Of a stretch of DNA of 58,256 nucleotides, positions 1-8,321 are shown in pieces (within the stretch, counting starts at the first letter, position 1; every line of letters begins with the position of its first letter). The translations under genes were made by a program, and so were the position numbers. Below the pieces are notes generated by a model. It did not search any database. It worked only from the letters and a program-made list of their open reading frames with translations, and had not been told where the DNA came from. Source of the stretch: CAYJEQ01 sp964369235. GTDB taxonomy: Bacteria > Bacillota > Clostridia > Oscillospirales > Ruminococcaceae. The stretch is taken from positions 1 to 58,256 of the forward strand of contig CAYJEQ010000007.1 in NCBI GenBank assembly GCA_964369235.1, written 5' to 3'.

Positions 1-3
1 CAG

Positions 4-110
4 CCTAAACACTGGGCATATTCACTTCTAGCTTTGTTATCCTCCTAGCCAGACGGCTAGTATGCCGTCGTCGTCTGCCTAGCTACAAGCAAATATGCTT
101 GGTGTTTAGG
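4..110. repeat. MITE-like inverted-repeat hairpin element G1
   Basis: The ends at 4-22 and 92-110 are inverted repeats of about 19 bp, both carrying CCTAAACAC at the outer edge and GCATATT further in. The interior (about 46-85) holds a second set of complementary segments around AGACGG and CCGTC. It lies downstream of mnmA and directly beside a second hairpin element. No coding potential is seen. It could be a miniature mobile element or a structured RNA; the sequence alone does not decide. Confidence 0.5.
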
Positions 111-113
111 TCG

Positions 114-227
114 CAGATTTTATGATTAGCAGATAGGATTAGTATTAAGGAAAAGCCTTGCAGTAATGCTTTCGCCTTACAATAGGCTTTGACACAGATA
201 GTAAGCCTATCTGCCATCATAAAACTG
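114..227. repeat. Second inverted-repeat element G2, adjacent to G1
   Basis: The arms at 114-137 and 206-227 are imperfect inverted repeats: one has CAGATTTTATGAT then AGCAGATAGG, the other has CCTATCTG then ATCATAAAACTG. An inner stem pairs AAAGCC with GGCTTT. It starts four bases after G1 and ends about 25 bases before the mnmA stop codon, so it could also serve as the 3' structure of the mnmA transcript. No similar copy was recognised elsewhere in the window. Confidence 0.45.
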
Positions 228-252
228 GTTTGGATTAGGGGTGGGTGGCTAG

Positions 253-1323
253 TTACCCTACTATTGTGCCACCACCGAACACCTTATCACCTTGATAGAA
301 CACCACTGCTTGACCTTTGGTAATTGCTCGCTGTGGGCTGTCAAAAACCACCTTTACCCCATCTTCTCCATGAGGGTATAGAGTTGCTGGAGCTTTTTTG
401 TGAGCGTATCGGATTTTTGCCTCTACCTGTACTGGCTGGGTAATCTTCTCTACAGAAATAAGGTTAAGGTCATTAGCAATTAGATAGTCCTTAAATATAC
501 CATCTTCCTCAGACAGTACCACTGTGTTATTTTCTGGGATAATATCTGCCACAAACATAGGCTTACCAAAGGTTATACCTAAGCCTTTTCTCTGGCCAAT
601 GGTGTAGTTCCATATTCCAGTATGTTTCCCCAACACATTGCCCTCTAAATCCATAAAATTACCCTTAGGGGCTTTTTTACCAGTGGCTTTTTCTAGGAAG
701 GACTTATAATCTCCTGATGGAATAAAGCATATATCCTGACTATCAGGTTTAGAGGCTACTATTAAATCTTCCTTCTTAGCAATAGCTCTAACCTCCTCCT
801 TCTCCATATTACCTAAAGGAAGAAGTAGATGTTCTAACTGTTCCTGTGTTAAGGTGTACAGCACATAGCTTTGGTCTTTTTTATCAAAGGCACCTTTTAC
901 TAGGTTGTATCTGCCTGTTTCTTCATCTTTTTCCACCACTGCATAATGTCCTGTGGAGATGTAGTCAAAGCCCATCTGCTTTGCTCTTTCTAGAAATATA
1001 TCAAATTTAATATATCTATTACAGGCTATACAGGGATTAGGGGTATGGCCTTTTTCATACTGATCTATAAAATAATCTATTACCTTCTCCTGAAATACTT
1101 CCTTATAATTAAATACATAGTGGGGTATGTCCAGTTTATTACATACCAGTCTTGCATCATTTACATCGTCTAGAGAACAACATTTGCTATCCTCTCCTGA
1201 GGACACATCATCCCACAGCTTAAAGGTAACACCTACTACCTCATAACCCTGTTCCTTTAGCACTAGTGCAGCTACCGAACTGTCAACTCCACCACTCATG
1301 CCTATCATTACTTTTTTACCCAT
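253..1323 (-). CDS. mnmA: tRNA-specific 2-thiouridylase MnmA
   Basis: MnmA makes the 2-thiouridine at the wobble position of tRNA-Lys, -Glu and -Gln in the cytoplasm, using ATP and sulfur relayed from a cysteine desulfurase. The 356-residue length is typical. The N-terminal PP-loop GMSGGVDSSVAA (residues 8-19) binds ATP. The catalytic cysteines are visible in NPCIACNRYIKF (about 96-107) and SQDICFIP (about 194-201). The TGHYA and IGQRKGLG segments are also characteristic of the family. AGGAGG lies seven bases before the ATG. It is the last gene of a minus-strand run, 41 bp after the metallophosphoesterase gene. No IscS-like partner is in the window. Confidence 0.96.
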   Translation of the reverse strand: MGKKVMIGMSGGVDSSVAALVLKEQGYEVVGVTFKLWDDVSSGEDSKCCSLDDVNDARLVCNKLDIPHYVFNYKEVFQEKVIDYFIDQYEKGHTPNPCIACNRYIKFDIFLERAKQMGFDYISTGHYAVVEKDEETGRYNLVKGAFDKKDQSYVLYTLTQEQLEHLLLPLGNMEKEEVRAIAKKEDLIVASKPDSQDICFIPSGDYKSFLEKATGKKAPKGNFMDLEGNVLGKHTGIWNYTIGQRKGLGITFGKPMFVADIIPENNTVVLSEEDGIFKDYLIANDLNLISVEKITQPVQVEAKIRYAHKKAPATLYPHGEDGVKVVFDSPQRAITKGQAVVFYQGDKVFGGGTIVG

Positions 1324-1364
1324 AGGTAAACCTCCTAGTTAATCTAATCCTACATATATTCGCT

Positions 1365-2615
1365 TTACCCTATAGGTAAAAATACATCTTCCATTTTATC
1401 ATCGGCTCTTTTGTCAAATAGATTTTCCATCCATCTGCCGTAGTTACTTTCCTCTTTATAGCTTATCCACAGCTTGTAGGCAGGATCAGAGGTTAACTCC
1501 TCACTGTCCTCCCCTAGAGTTTTTCCTCTTGAGCTATTAAATAGCTTTACAAAATACTCCTCCATAAGGATTTTTTCCTCTGGTGTAGCCTCTAAATTCT
1601 CTGTGGATTTCTTTGCTGTTTCCATTAACTCCTCTTGCTCACTATTATAGCTATATTCTGAAAAATTTAAATATTTTTCATCTGATACGCCACTAGCCTC
1701 TGCCCATGAATTAACATCTAATTCCTTTACCTTATAACCAATCGTTCCATCGGTATTATAGGTAAGCTGGGTGTATCTATAAGGATAGCTTGTGGTCATA
1801 TCCACTACAGCCTCATATAGAGGTTGTCCCTTAATATGCTCTGATATAGTATAGGAGCCATGTCGATGTCCACTAATATGTAGTAGCACCCCATATTCTA
1901 CAAATAACTCTTTTAGCTTATCTCCACCCTCTATATTATAGTGGACTGCTGTTTCATCAGAGGCGTCTTGCAGTAGATTATGATGGCTAAAGGGCAGTAC
2001 AGCCACCCCTTCTTTTACCGCTAACTGTAGCGAACTTTCCACCCATTCTAAAGTGCTATCACTAATTACTCCAGCCATAGAGCTGGTTTTGTCCCCATAA
2101 ACATTACAGTCTAAAGACATTACCCATAAACTATCATCAATTTCTGCTAGATAGCTCATGCTGTCTTTATCTGTGCTAATAGCTTCCTTAAAACCAAAAT
2201 TCCCGTACATCTCAGTAATTTCACTAGCAGATATATTACTATCCATATCGTGATTTCCCATAGTAACATATACTCTTACTCCATCCTTTTCTGCCTTTGA
2301 TAGTATCTCTATCAAATCCCTATGTTCCTGTAGTTTTCCGTTATTAGTCAGATCCCCTGCTAAAAGCAGCGCTTTTGGAGTATCTGTTTTACTCTCATAT
2401 ATCATTGCTTCTATTATCTCTCGGTGATGTTCCAAGGGAAAATAAGTATCCTGTCCATGAAGATGCCAGTCGGAGGATACATATATAATGCTCTCCTCAC
2501 TGGGGCTTGCTAGAGTAGGTTTATTGTTTTCTGCCTCTAGTTGGTTGTGGTCTAGAAATGATACACCAACAACTATTAACACTAGTACCAATATATATGA
2601 TATAATCCTACCCAT
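1365..2615 (-). CDS. Exported or membrane-anchored metallophosphoesterase
   Basis: This is a 416-residue calcineurin-like phosphoesterase with an N-terminal hydrophobic segment (about residues 5-22) that acts as a signal peptide or anchor, so the enzyme should face outside. The dimetal motifs are in order: SDWHLHG (about 48), GDLTNNG (about 86), GNHD (about 120), SHHN (about 210) and SGHRHG (about 248). The substrate cannot be read from sequence. It sits between the GT2 glycosyltransferase gene and mnmA on the same strand, with GGAAAGG upstream of the start. A wall or lipid phosphoester substrate would fit the neighbouring YfhO/GT2 genes, but that is inference. Confidence 0.85.
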   Translation of the reverse strand: MGRIISYILVLVLIVVGVSFLDHNQLEAENNKPTLASPSEESIIYVSSDWHLHGQDTYFPLEHHREIIEAMIYESKTDTPKALLLAGDLTNNGKLQEHRDLIEILSKAEKDGVRVYVTMGNHDMDSNISASEITEMYGNFGFKEAISTDKDSMSYLAEIDDSLWVMSLDCNVYGDKTSSMAGVISDSTLEWVESSLQLAVKEGVAVLPFSHHNLLQDASDETAVHYNIEGGDKLKELFVEYGVLLHISGHRHGSYTISEHIKGQPLYEAVVDMTTSYPYRYTQLTYNTDGTIGYKVKELDVNSWAEASGVSDEKYLNFSEYSYNSEQEELMETAKKSTENLEATPEEKILMEEYFVKLFNSSRGKTLGEDSEELTSDPAYKLWISYKEESNYGRWMENLFDKRADDKMEDVFLPIG

Positions 2616-2663
2616 ATTATCCCTGCCTTTCCTAAGGTGTGGGATTTTTTATGCCCACTGGGT

Positions 2664-3623
2664 TTATTTTTCTGTGTCGGTTTCTAGGGTTTTCTCGGTA
2701 ATAAACTTGGGTCGTTCTTTTACTTCCTTGTAGATTTTACCGATATACTCCCCTATTACCCCAAGGCATAGTAGCTGTATACCACCTATCATCCATATAG
2801 AGGTTGCTAAAGTTGTCCAACCATCTACTGTATTACCGAAAAATCTCACAAATAGGAAATATCCCATCATAAATAAACTAACTAAAAATATAAAAAATCC
2901 CAATGCTGTAATTAGCCTAATAGGTTTTACGCTAAAGGAGGTAATGCCGTCCACTGCAAAGGATAGCATTTTTTTCAGTGGGTATTTGCTTTCCCCAGCA
3001 AAACGCTCCCCTCGGCTGTATTCCACTGTGGTGGTCTTATAGCCAATTAGTGGCACTATGCCTCGCAGAAATAGATTTACCTCTTTAAACTCTGCTAAAC
3101 CTTCTAAAGCTCGTCTGCTCATTAGTCGGTAATCTGCGTGATTATAAACTATATCCACCCCTAGAAATTTCATTACCTTGTAAAATCCTTGGGCTGTGCC
3201 TCGCTTAAAAGCTGTATCGGTTTTTCTATCACTTCTCACACCGTAAACAATGTCATATCCCTCTAGGTATCTATCTATAAAGGCTTCTACTGCCTCTACA
3301 TCATCCTGTAAATCTGCGTCCATTGATATGGACACATCACAGTTATCCTTAGCATACATAAGCCCTGATAATAGTGCATTTTGATGTCCCTTATTACCTG
3401 CAAGTTTTACCCCACCGTAAATATTATCCTTAGAAAATAGCTCCTCTATCATCTGCCATGTGGCGTCCTTACTACCATCATCTACAAATATTATTCGGCT
3501 AGTTGGGGCGATTTTACCCTTGTCCATAAGGTTTTTCATAACCTCTTTAAGCCTTTTTGCTGTTTCTCCTAGGACTTCTTCTTCATTATAACAAGGTATT
3601 ACTAAAAATAGTTTGTTATCCAT
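2664..3623 (-). CDS. GT2 polyprenyl-phosphate glycosyltransferase, CsbB/GtrB-like
   Basis: The 319-residue protein has an N-terminal GT-A domain (VIPCYNEEE about residue 8, IIFVDDGSKD about 44, MDADLQDD about 102) and two C-terminal membrane segments (about 235-260 and 270-295). This is the layout of CsbB/GtrB/DPM1-type enzymes, which load a sugar onto undecaprenyl phosphate on the inner membrane face. The gene follows a YfhO-like gene on the same strand. In Bacillus subtilis CsbB and YfhO are neighbours and act together in lipoteichoic acid glycosylation, so the same role is likely here. Its start codon is fused to repeat leader B1, which supplies GAGAAAGGAATAG. Confidence 0.9.
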   Translation of the reverse strand: MDNKLFLVIPCYNEEEVLGETAKRLKEVMKNLMDKGKIAPTSRIIFVDDGSKDATWQMIEELFSKDNIYGGVKLAGNKGHQNALLSGLMYAKDNCDVSISMDADLQDDVEAVEAFIDRYLEGYDIVYGVRSDRKTDTAFKRGTAQGFYKVMKFLGVDIVYNHADYRLMSRRALEGLAEFKEVNLFLRGIVPLIGYKTTTVEYSRGERFAGESKYPLKKMLSFAVDGITSFSVKPIRLITALGFFIFLVSLFMMGYFLFVRFFGNTVDGWTTLATSIWMIGGIQLLCLGVIGEYIGKIYKEVKERPKFITEKTLETDTEK

Positions 3624-3760
3624 TTATATGACTATTCCTTTCTCTCTGTTTGCAATGTTTTAGGCGATTTTCCATTGCCAGTAAACTGGCATTAGCAAAA
3701 TTTCACTCCCTCCCAGTGAAAAGCCTCAAAACTTGCAATTTGAAAATTTTATTTTCAAAC
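3624..3760 (-). repeat. Structured 5' leader repeat B1 upstream of the GT2 gene
   Basis: Read on the minus strand, this leader has a GTTTGAAA/TTTCAAA palindrome, an outer stem pairing GTTTTGAGGC with GCCTAAAAC, two inner hairpins (TTCACT/AGTGAA and GCCAGT/ACTGGC), then GAGAAAGGAATAG and GTCATATAA directly before ATG 3623. Near-identical leaders occur at 19491-19601 and 43501-43635, before unrelated genes in the same sense orientation. The ribosome-binding site and start context belong to the repeat. Confidence 0.8.
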
Positions 3761-3843
3761 TTTTTTCCTCATTTCATAAGTGATTATTAAATAGAAAGTG
3801 GTGGATTTTCACCTTAACTTTTCACTTTTCATTTTTCACTATA

Positions 3844-6183
3844 TTAATCTTCTATATCTATTTTCTTACTAGATAATTTCTTTGATAATAATAAATATAC
3901 TGCTGTGATTATTACTGCTATTAGACTTACTATCATACCTGTATCCAGTCCTGGGGTTTTGTAATCAAATCTTATCTCTGCTTCCCCAGCTGGCACTTGA
4001 ACAGCCATAAAGCCAATATTGGCTTTTTCCACTACAGCTTCCTTACCGTTTACAGTAGCTGTCCAGCCACTGTCATAAGGCACGCTAAAAAACATCATCA
4101 CCTGTTCTGATAAATTAGACTTTGCTGTAAATCCATATTTATCTATAGTAAACTCATAACAGGAAAGGGCTAGATGTTCCTGATAGTTTTCCCCAAAATT
4201 CACTGTATTAGAGGAAAAACCAGTTAAACTCTCGTTAATAGTGGCATACTGTCTATTTCGTCTTACGGCTTCTCCGTCCTCTAATAGTAGTGTATCATAC
4301 ATTTTATCAATTGTCACACTTCCTATAGCTTCTTTAGAAGCAATCTGAGTATATCCAAAGCCCATAGGCAGATAATATTTATTCTCATAAATATTAAATT
4401 CACCCTGACTGTCCCACAGCTCAAAGCCATGTATCTGCCAGTCATGTTCCTCAGTTTCCTTATCCATAGGCACATAATGCCACTTTACCGATAGTAGGGA
4501 GCGTAGGGCGTAGTATTTTGTTTCAGGCTTAGAGGATACATCTCGCTTTATGCCCACTGCTGGGTAAAACTCCATAGTAGACACAGGCACAATAGAATGA
4601 AAAGCCTGTATATTAGGTATCTGCCAGTACATGCCTAGATTATCCATAGACTGGTATATATCTGTACGAACAAAGGGATCTTCTTCACTGTGGGTAATAA
4701 GCTCATCTCTCATGCCAATTGCAACCTGCCTAATATATGAGCCTGGATCTCCATAGCATTTCCCCAGTGTTATAAACCCCCAAGAAAATCCTACTGCTAC
4801 AGTGATTATGGCAAGTAGAAGTTTTTCTTTAAATTTTTCTGTGTGTCTTAGGTATTTAAATAGATAGTAGGTAATCAGTACACAGCCAACTGCCACTGCT
4901 GAATAAACCCAAAATCTTATAGGATATTTCATAAGCCCTATAGCCCAGCTATCCTCTACATTATCTGGGGTAAGTCCTATAGCTAGTACAAAGAATAGGA
5001 CTATAAATCCTGTTAGCTTTGTAGATTTTAGAATGGTTTTTGTTCTGCTGTTTTCAAATGCTATTGCAGTAGCTAAACATGCAATTAATATAGGCATATA
5101 GTACCATCTAGCATAATAAGAGTGGTTAAACAGCACAAATAAAGCATTAAACCCTGGGATTAAAGCCATTATTAAACTGGTGGCAAGAAGCTTTTTTATC
5201 CAGTTTTGTGGGTAACTTTTAAAGAAGGAAAATACCCCAATGGTGGAAACCAGTGGTAGCCAGCCATTCATAGATGACCATTTGGCGTTATGGTCTGGGA
5301 AGAAATTAGGCTGGGAAGGTAGATCTGGTGGGAAGAATAGACTTTGTAGTATTGCCCCCTGTCGCTGGTCTGCCCAGTATATCCAGAAATTCCAACCATG
5401 TATTAAATCATCGGTGCCAGCTCGGGGATTTCCCATAATAGCAAGTACCGAAGGTAGTAGCACCACAGCAGCCATTAGCAGTCCTATTACAGCCTCAAAG
5501 GCTATAAGGAAGAATTTTTTTGGTGTCATCTGCCAGCCTTTAGAGGTCATTCTTATAATTACATAAATAATTACAAATACCACCTCACCGATAAAAAACC
5601 AGTAGTTTACCATGGCATTTATGGCTACAGCAGCTATTAGATAGCCTTTTTTATTATTAGTTACCAGTTCCTCCACTGCAATAAGCAGTAAGGGGAAGAA
5701 TACCACCACCTCATGAAAGTGGTTAAAAAATATATTATAAGTTAAAAACCCTGAAAAAGCATATAGCACTGCCCCCATAAGGCTGTAGTACCTATCCTTT
5801 ACAAATCGTGATATATATAGGTAGGAGGTAAGCCCAGCACAGGCTGTTTTTAGAATTAACAGTGGTGCTATTAAGTAGGGTATAGCCTCATTTGGAAAAG
5901 GTAGTGTCAACCAAAAAAACGGGCTAAAAAGCAGATAGAAACTATAGGAGCCAATAAAATTTGCCCCTAGGTCGGTGTTCCAATTCCAGAAGATTTCTCC
6001 ATTTCTAACAGCCTCATGGGCAAGGGAATAAAAGGGTATCTGCTGTACATTAAAATCCCCTAAAAAGAAGAAACACCCCAGCTCATATATAGTAAAAGGT
6101 ATATATATAATCATTGCTACAATAAGGCATAAGCTAAAGGCACCTTTAGGTGAGGTGAATTTGTTGATGTCTGGTGTTTTAAT
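3844..6183 (-). CDS. yfhO: YfhO family membrane glycosyltransferase-like protein, probable ATT start
   Basis: A large multi-spanning membrane protein of the YfhO/GT-C type with about a dozen hydrophobic helices, ending in a short C-terminal helix after an extracytoplasmic domain. The first standard start, ATG 6114, has no Shine-Dalgarno site and falls inside the first membrane helix. The frame stays open for 23 codons upstream to an ATT at 6183, preceded seven bases earlier by GGAGGA. Starting there gives 779 residues and restores the whole first helix and a short cytoplasmic N-terminus. The known B. subtilis YfhO works with CsbB in lipoteichoic acid glycosylation; the GT2 gene downstream supports this role. 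Confidence 0.85.
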   Translation of the reverse strand: MKTPDINKFTSPKGAFSLCLIVAMIIYIPFTIYELGCFFFLGDFNVQQIPFYSLAHEAVRNGEIFWNWNTDLGANFIGSYSFYLLFSPFFWLTLPFPNEAIPYLIAPLLILKTACAGLTSYLYISRFVKDRYYSLMGAVLYAFSGFLTYNIFFNHFHEVVVFFPLLLIAVEELVTNNKKGYLIAAVAINAMVNYWFFIGEVVFVIIYVIIRMTSKGWQMTPKKFFLIAFEAVIGLLMAAVVLLPSVLAIMGNPRAGTDDLIHGWNFWIYWADQRQGAILQSLFFPPDLPSQPNFFPDHNAKWSSMNGWLPLVSTIGVFSFFKSYPQNWIKKLLATSLIMALIPGFNALFVLFNHSYYARWYYMPILIACLATAIAFENSRTKTILKSTKLTGFIVLFFVLAIGLTPDNVEDSWAIGLMKYPIRFWVYSAVAVGCVLITYYLFKYLRHTEKFKEKLLLAIITVAVGFSWGFITLGKCYGDPGSYIRQVAIGMRDELITHSEEDPFVRTDIYQSMDNLGMYWQIPNIQAFHSIVPVSTMEFYPAVGIKRDVSSKPETKYYALRSLLSVKWHYVPMDKETEEHDWQIHGFELWDSQGEFNIYENKYYLPMGFGYTQIASKEAIGSVTIDKMYDTLLLEDGEAVRRNRQYATINESLTGFSSNTVNFGENYQEHLALSCYEFTIDKYGFTAKSNLSEQVMMFFSVPYDSGWTATVNGKEAVVEKANIGFMAVQVPAGEAEIRFDYKTPGLDTGMIVSLIAVIITAVYLLLSKKLSSKKIDIED

Positions 6184-6190
6184 CTTTTAC

Positions 6191-6197
6191 TCCTCCT
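6191..6197 (-). promoter_or_regulatory. Strong Shine-Dalgarno site placing the yfhO start at ATT 6183
   Basis: On the minus strand AGGAGGA is followed by GTAAAAG and then ATT AAA ACA. The seven-base spacing is ideal. No ATG, GTG or TTG is available in frame before ATG 6114, where a ribosome-binding site is absent. Confidence 0.6.
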
Positions 6198-6208
6198 TAA
6201 ACAGTGTG

Positions 6209-6492
6209 GTTAGGGTGACAGTAGCCGAACACACGCTGGTTTTAACAGAATAATTTTCACTAATACTGCTTTAAAACCTTTGATAATACATAAAGTATTA
6301 TCTACAGGCTTTTCATTGTCTTAGCAAAAATTATCTCTGGTAAAACTGCATGGCACCCAAAACTATGCAGTTTTGTGCAGTTTGGCATCTGAATGACGAA
6401 GCCCTGCTTGCCGCAAGGCGAGGAATAAAGGTGACAAAATGCCAAAAATGGTCTGTTTTGGGCAGTGCGGGTTCGACTACTGTCACCCTAAC
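6209..6492. mobile_element. 284-bp MITE-like element E1 with 22-bp terminal inverted repeats
   Basis: The ends at 6209-6230 and 6471-6492 are inverted repeats differing at one of 22 positions; both begin GTTAGGGTGACAGTAG when read inwards. The interior contains complementary segments (TTTGGCAT with ATGCCAAA, TTGCC with GGCGA). A second copy lies at 47860-48066 with almost identical interior sequence. There is no open frame of useful size, so any movement would need an enzyme supplied in trans. No target-site duplication is evident. Confidence 0.75.
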
Positions 6493-6511
6493 TGTATTTT
6501 AAGCTAATTAA

Positions 6512-6748
6512 AGCCTGCTGAACAACCCAAAAACATACTTATAGGTTTATTTAATATGTTTTTGGGTGTTTAGAAGTGCAAAGTTTTTAATCCATTATTA
6601 TAAAAACTTTGCACTCTGAATTTGGAGTATAGCTCCAAATTCAGGCAGGCTGAAAATCTCCCATCTTAACCTCAAAACGCCCTTGTTTTGAGGTTAAATC
6701 GCCACAATATTGTGGCGATTTATAACTGTGTGCTTAGCACCCAGTTAT
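6512..6748. repeat. Array of six consecutive long hairpins
   Basis: Perfect or near-perfect stems follow one another: 6525-6537 with 6555-6567 (13 bp), 6575-6589 with 6601-6615 (15 bp), 6617-6627 with 6633-6643 (11 bp), 6666-6678 with 6685-6697 (13 bp), 6696-6708 with 6709-6721 (13 bp) and 6722-6734 with 6736-6748 (12 of 13). Each stem has its own sequence. AGCCTGCTGAA at 6512 is partly complementary to 6640-6651, which could close the first three into a multibranch structure. There is no coding frame. It may be a structured RNA, a DNA-structure site, or nested hairpin insertions. Confidence 0.7.
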
Positions 6749-6956
6749 TCAGTAAGCATTAATTATAGGTAAATATTTGCTTTACTATAGATTTTTAAAT
6801 ATAATTATTGTATAATAATCTTTGATTTTATGATAAAACCTACTGCTATCTATATTATTTTATACATATTATAATAACGCAGCTAGTTTATTGTATCACA
6901 GTTTTTTAAAAAATTCAATTTACCAGTAAAATATCTTAGAAAGGTTATTTAAGACC

Positions 6957-7544
6957 ATGAAAAGCCATTTTTTCGCTCTCCTTTCCCGTATGAAATACAT
7001 TAATCGTTGGGGGCTTATGCACTCGGCAAGAAAAGAGAGTTTAAGCGAGCATACTGTAGACACTGGTTTTATTATCCACTGTCTAATCTCTATACACAAT
7101 AAAAAATTCGGTGGCAATCTCTCGGCTGGTGAAGGGGTACTTTACTCCCTATACCACGATTGTAGCGAGATATTAACTGGGGATCTGCCCACCCCTGTAA
7201 AATACTACAATAAAGACATTATTAATGTGTATAAAGACATTGAAAATATTGCTAATAACAAACTGCTCAGTTTACTACCCTCAGAGATGGTGGACTGTTA
7301 TTCACCTTATTTAAACTGCCCTGAGGAAAGCCCCTACCATATATTTTTAAAGGCTGCTGATAAAATATCAGCACTTATAAAATGTATCGAGGAAAAACGC
7401 CTAGGCAATAGGGAATTTGACAGTGCTTACGAAACAATTCTTAAGTCCATTAAGGATATGAACATGGAGGAGGCTAATATCTTTCTTGAGAGTTTTATCC
7501 CCTCCTATGAACTAAACCTAGATCAGCTTAAAATAAATCAGTAG
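6957..7544 (+). CDS. yfbR: HD-domain 5'-deoxynucleotidase, YfbR-like
   Basis: The protein has 195 residues and the YfbR layout: RWGLMHS with SLSEHTVDTG (about residues 18-38) supplies the first metal histidine, YHDCSEILTGD (about 66-76) the HD pair, and the LPTPVKYYN segment is typical of the family. YfbR enzymes dephosphorylate deoxynucleoside monophosphates in the cytoplasm and help balance dNTP pools. GAAAGG lies about 12 bases before the ATG. The gene is divergent from yfhO and followed by a family A leader. Substrate specificity is inferred from the family. Confidence 0.85.
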   Translation: MKSHFFALLSRMKYINRWGLMHSARKESLSEHTVDTGFIIHCLISIHNKKFGGNLSAGEGVLYSLYHDCSEILTGDLPTPVKYYNKDIINVYKDIENIANNKLLSLLPSEMVDCYSPYLNCPEESPYHIFLKAADKISALIKCIEEKRLGNREFDSAYETILKSIKDMNMEEANIFLESFIPSYELNLDQLKINQ

Positions 7545-7553
7545 ATGACATCA

Positions 7554-7639
7554 GTTTTGTGGTTTAGTGGATTTTCTATGGAGATTTCCTCCATTATAAA
7601 ACCGAAAACCCACAAAACACCGAGAAAGGAATAATTATT
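7554..7639 (+). repeat. Structured 5' leader repeat A1 upstream of the ECF S-component gene
   Basis: The outer arms GTTTTGTGG (7554) and CCCACAAAAC (ends about 7618) pair around an inner hairpin (ATGGAG/CTCCAT). GAGAAAGGAATAA then follows, nine bases before ATG 7640. Related leaders occur at 18168, 24580 and 49500 (plus) and, decayed, at 51865-51936 (minus). The start signal of the gene lies inside the repeat. Confidence 0.75.
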
Positions 7640-8260
7640 ATGAATACAGTTAATTCTAGAAGAACTACTATACAGATTTCCCTATTAATTGCTGTTATGC
7701 TAGTCCTTGCAACCACCCCCATTGGTTATATTAATCTAGGGGTAATCCGTGCAACTACTATGCATATTCCAGTTATTATTGCTACCATAGTTTTAGGTCT
7801 TAAACCTGGGCTAATGGTCAGCTTTGTTTTTGGTCTTACAAGTATTGCCACTGCTACCTTTAACCCTGTGGCAACATCTTTTTTATTCTCTCCATTTTAT
7901 TCTTTAGGTGAGATTAAAGGTAATGTGTGGAGCTTATTTATCGCTATTGTTCCTAGACTTATGATTGCAGTTGTAGGTTTCTTAAGCTATAAACTGGTTT
8001 TTAAATTCACCCAGAAAGTTTCCCTAGCTGCTGCTATCGGAGGATTTCTTGCCTCTATTACCAATACTATACTAGTTCTAGGTTGTATTGTGGTGTTCTT
8101 TGGGGAAAGCTATGCACAGGCAATTAATATTCCTGTAGATACCCTTATGTTTTTTATTGCTGGTATTATCGGCTCAACTGGTATTGCTGAGGCAGTTGTT
8201 GCCTCGGTGCTAACAACTATGATTGCTGTACCACTTATTAAAATGAATAATAAAGGTTAA
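7640..8260 (+). CDS. ECF transporter S component (substrate unknown)
   Basis: This is a 206-residue hydrophobic protein with about six membrane helices, matching the size and layout of substrate-capture (S) subunits of energy-coupling factor vitamin transporters. The N-terminal run from about residue 10 (ISLLIAVMLVLATTPIG) and the GxxR-like loop with many glycines are typical. S subunits bind a vitamin or metal and share an EcfA/EcfA'/EcfT module; none of those genes is nearby, so the module must be encoded elsewhere. No riboswitch that would reveal the ligand is visible; the upstream region is the A1 repeat leader. Confidence 0.75.
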   Translation: MNTVNSRRTTIQISLLIAVMLVLATTPIGYINLGVIRATTMHIPVIIATIVLGLKPGLMVSFVFGLTSIATATFNPVATSFLFSPFYSLGEIKGNVWSLFIAIVPRLMIAVVGFLSYKLVFKFTQKVSLAAAIGGFLASITNTILVLGCIVVFFGESYAQAINIPVDTLMFFIAGIIGSTGIAEAVVASVLTTMIAVPLIKMNNKG

Positions 8261-8321
8261 TCTTAATCTAAAAAATTTACAATGAAAAGTTTACTAAGTC
8301 ACTGAAAGGATGCTTAAATAT

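Noticed and set aside
4..227. CRISPR array at the left edge
   Set aside because: There are no regularly spaced direct repeats; the structure is two inverted-repeat units.
5240..5566. Plus-strand open frame inside yfhO
   Set aside because: It lies entirely opposite the well-supported yfhO gene, has no ribosome-binding site and its translation resembles no protein.
6471..6492. tRNA or tmRNA-like TpsiC arm (GGTTCGA) at the end of E1
   Set aside because: The resemblance comes from the terminal inverted repeat; no acceptor stem, anticodon arm or CCA-like context is present.
7554..7639. Riboswitch upstream of the ECF S-component gene
   Set aside because: The structured region is the A1 repeat leader, shared with unrelated genes, and shows no known aptamer pattern.
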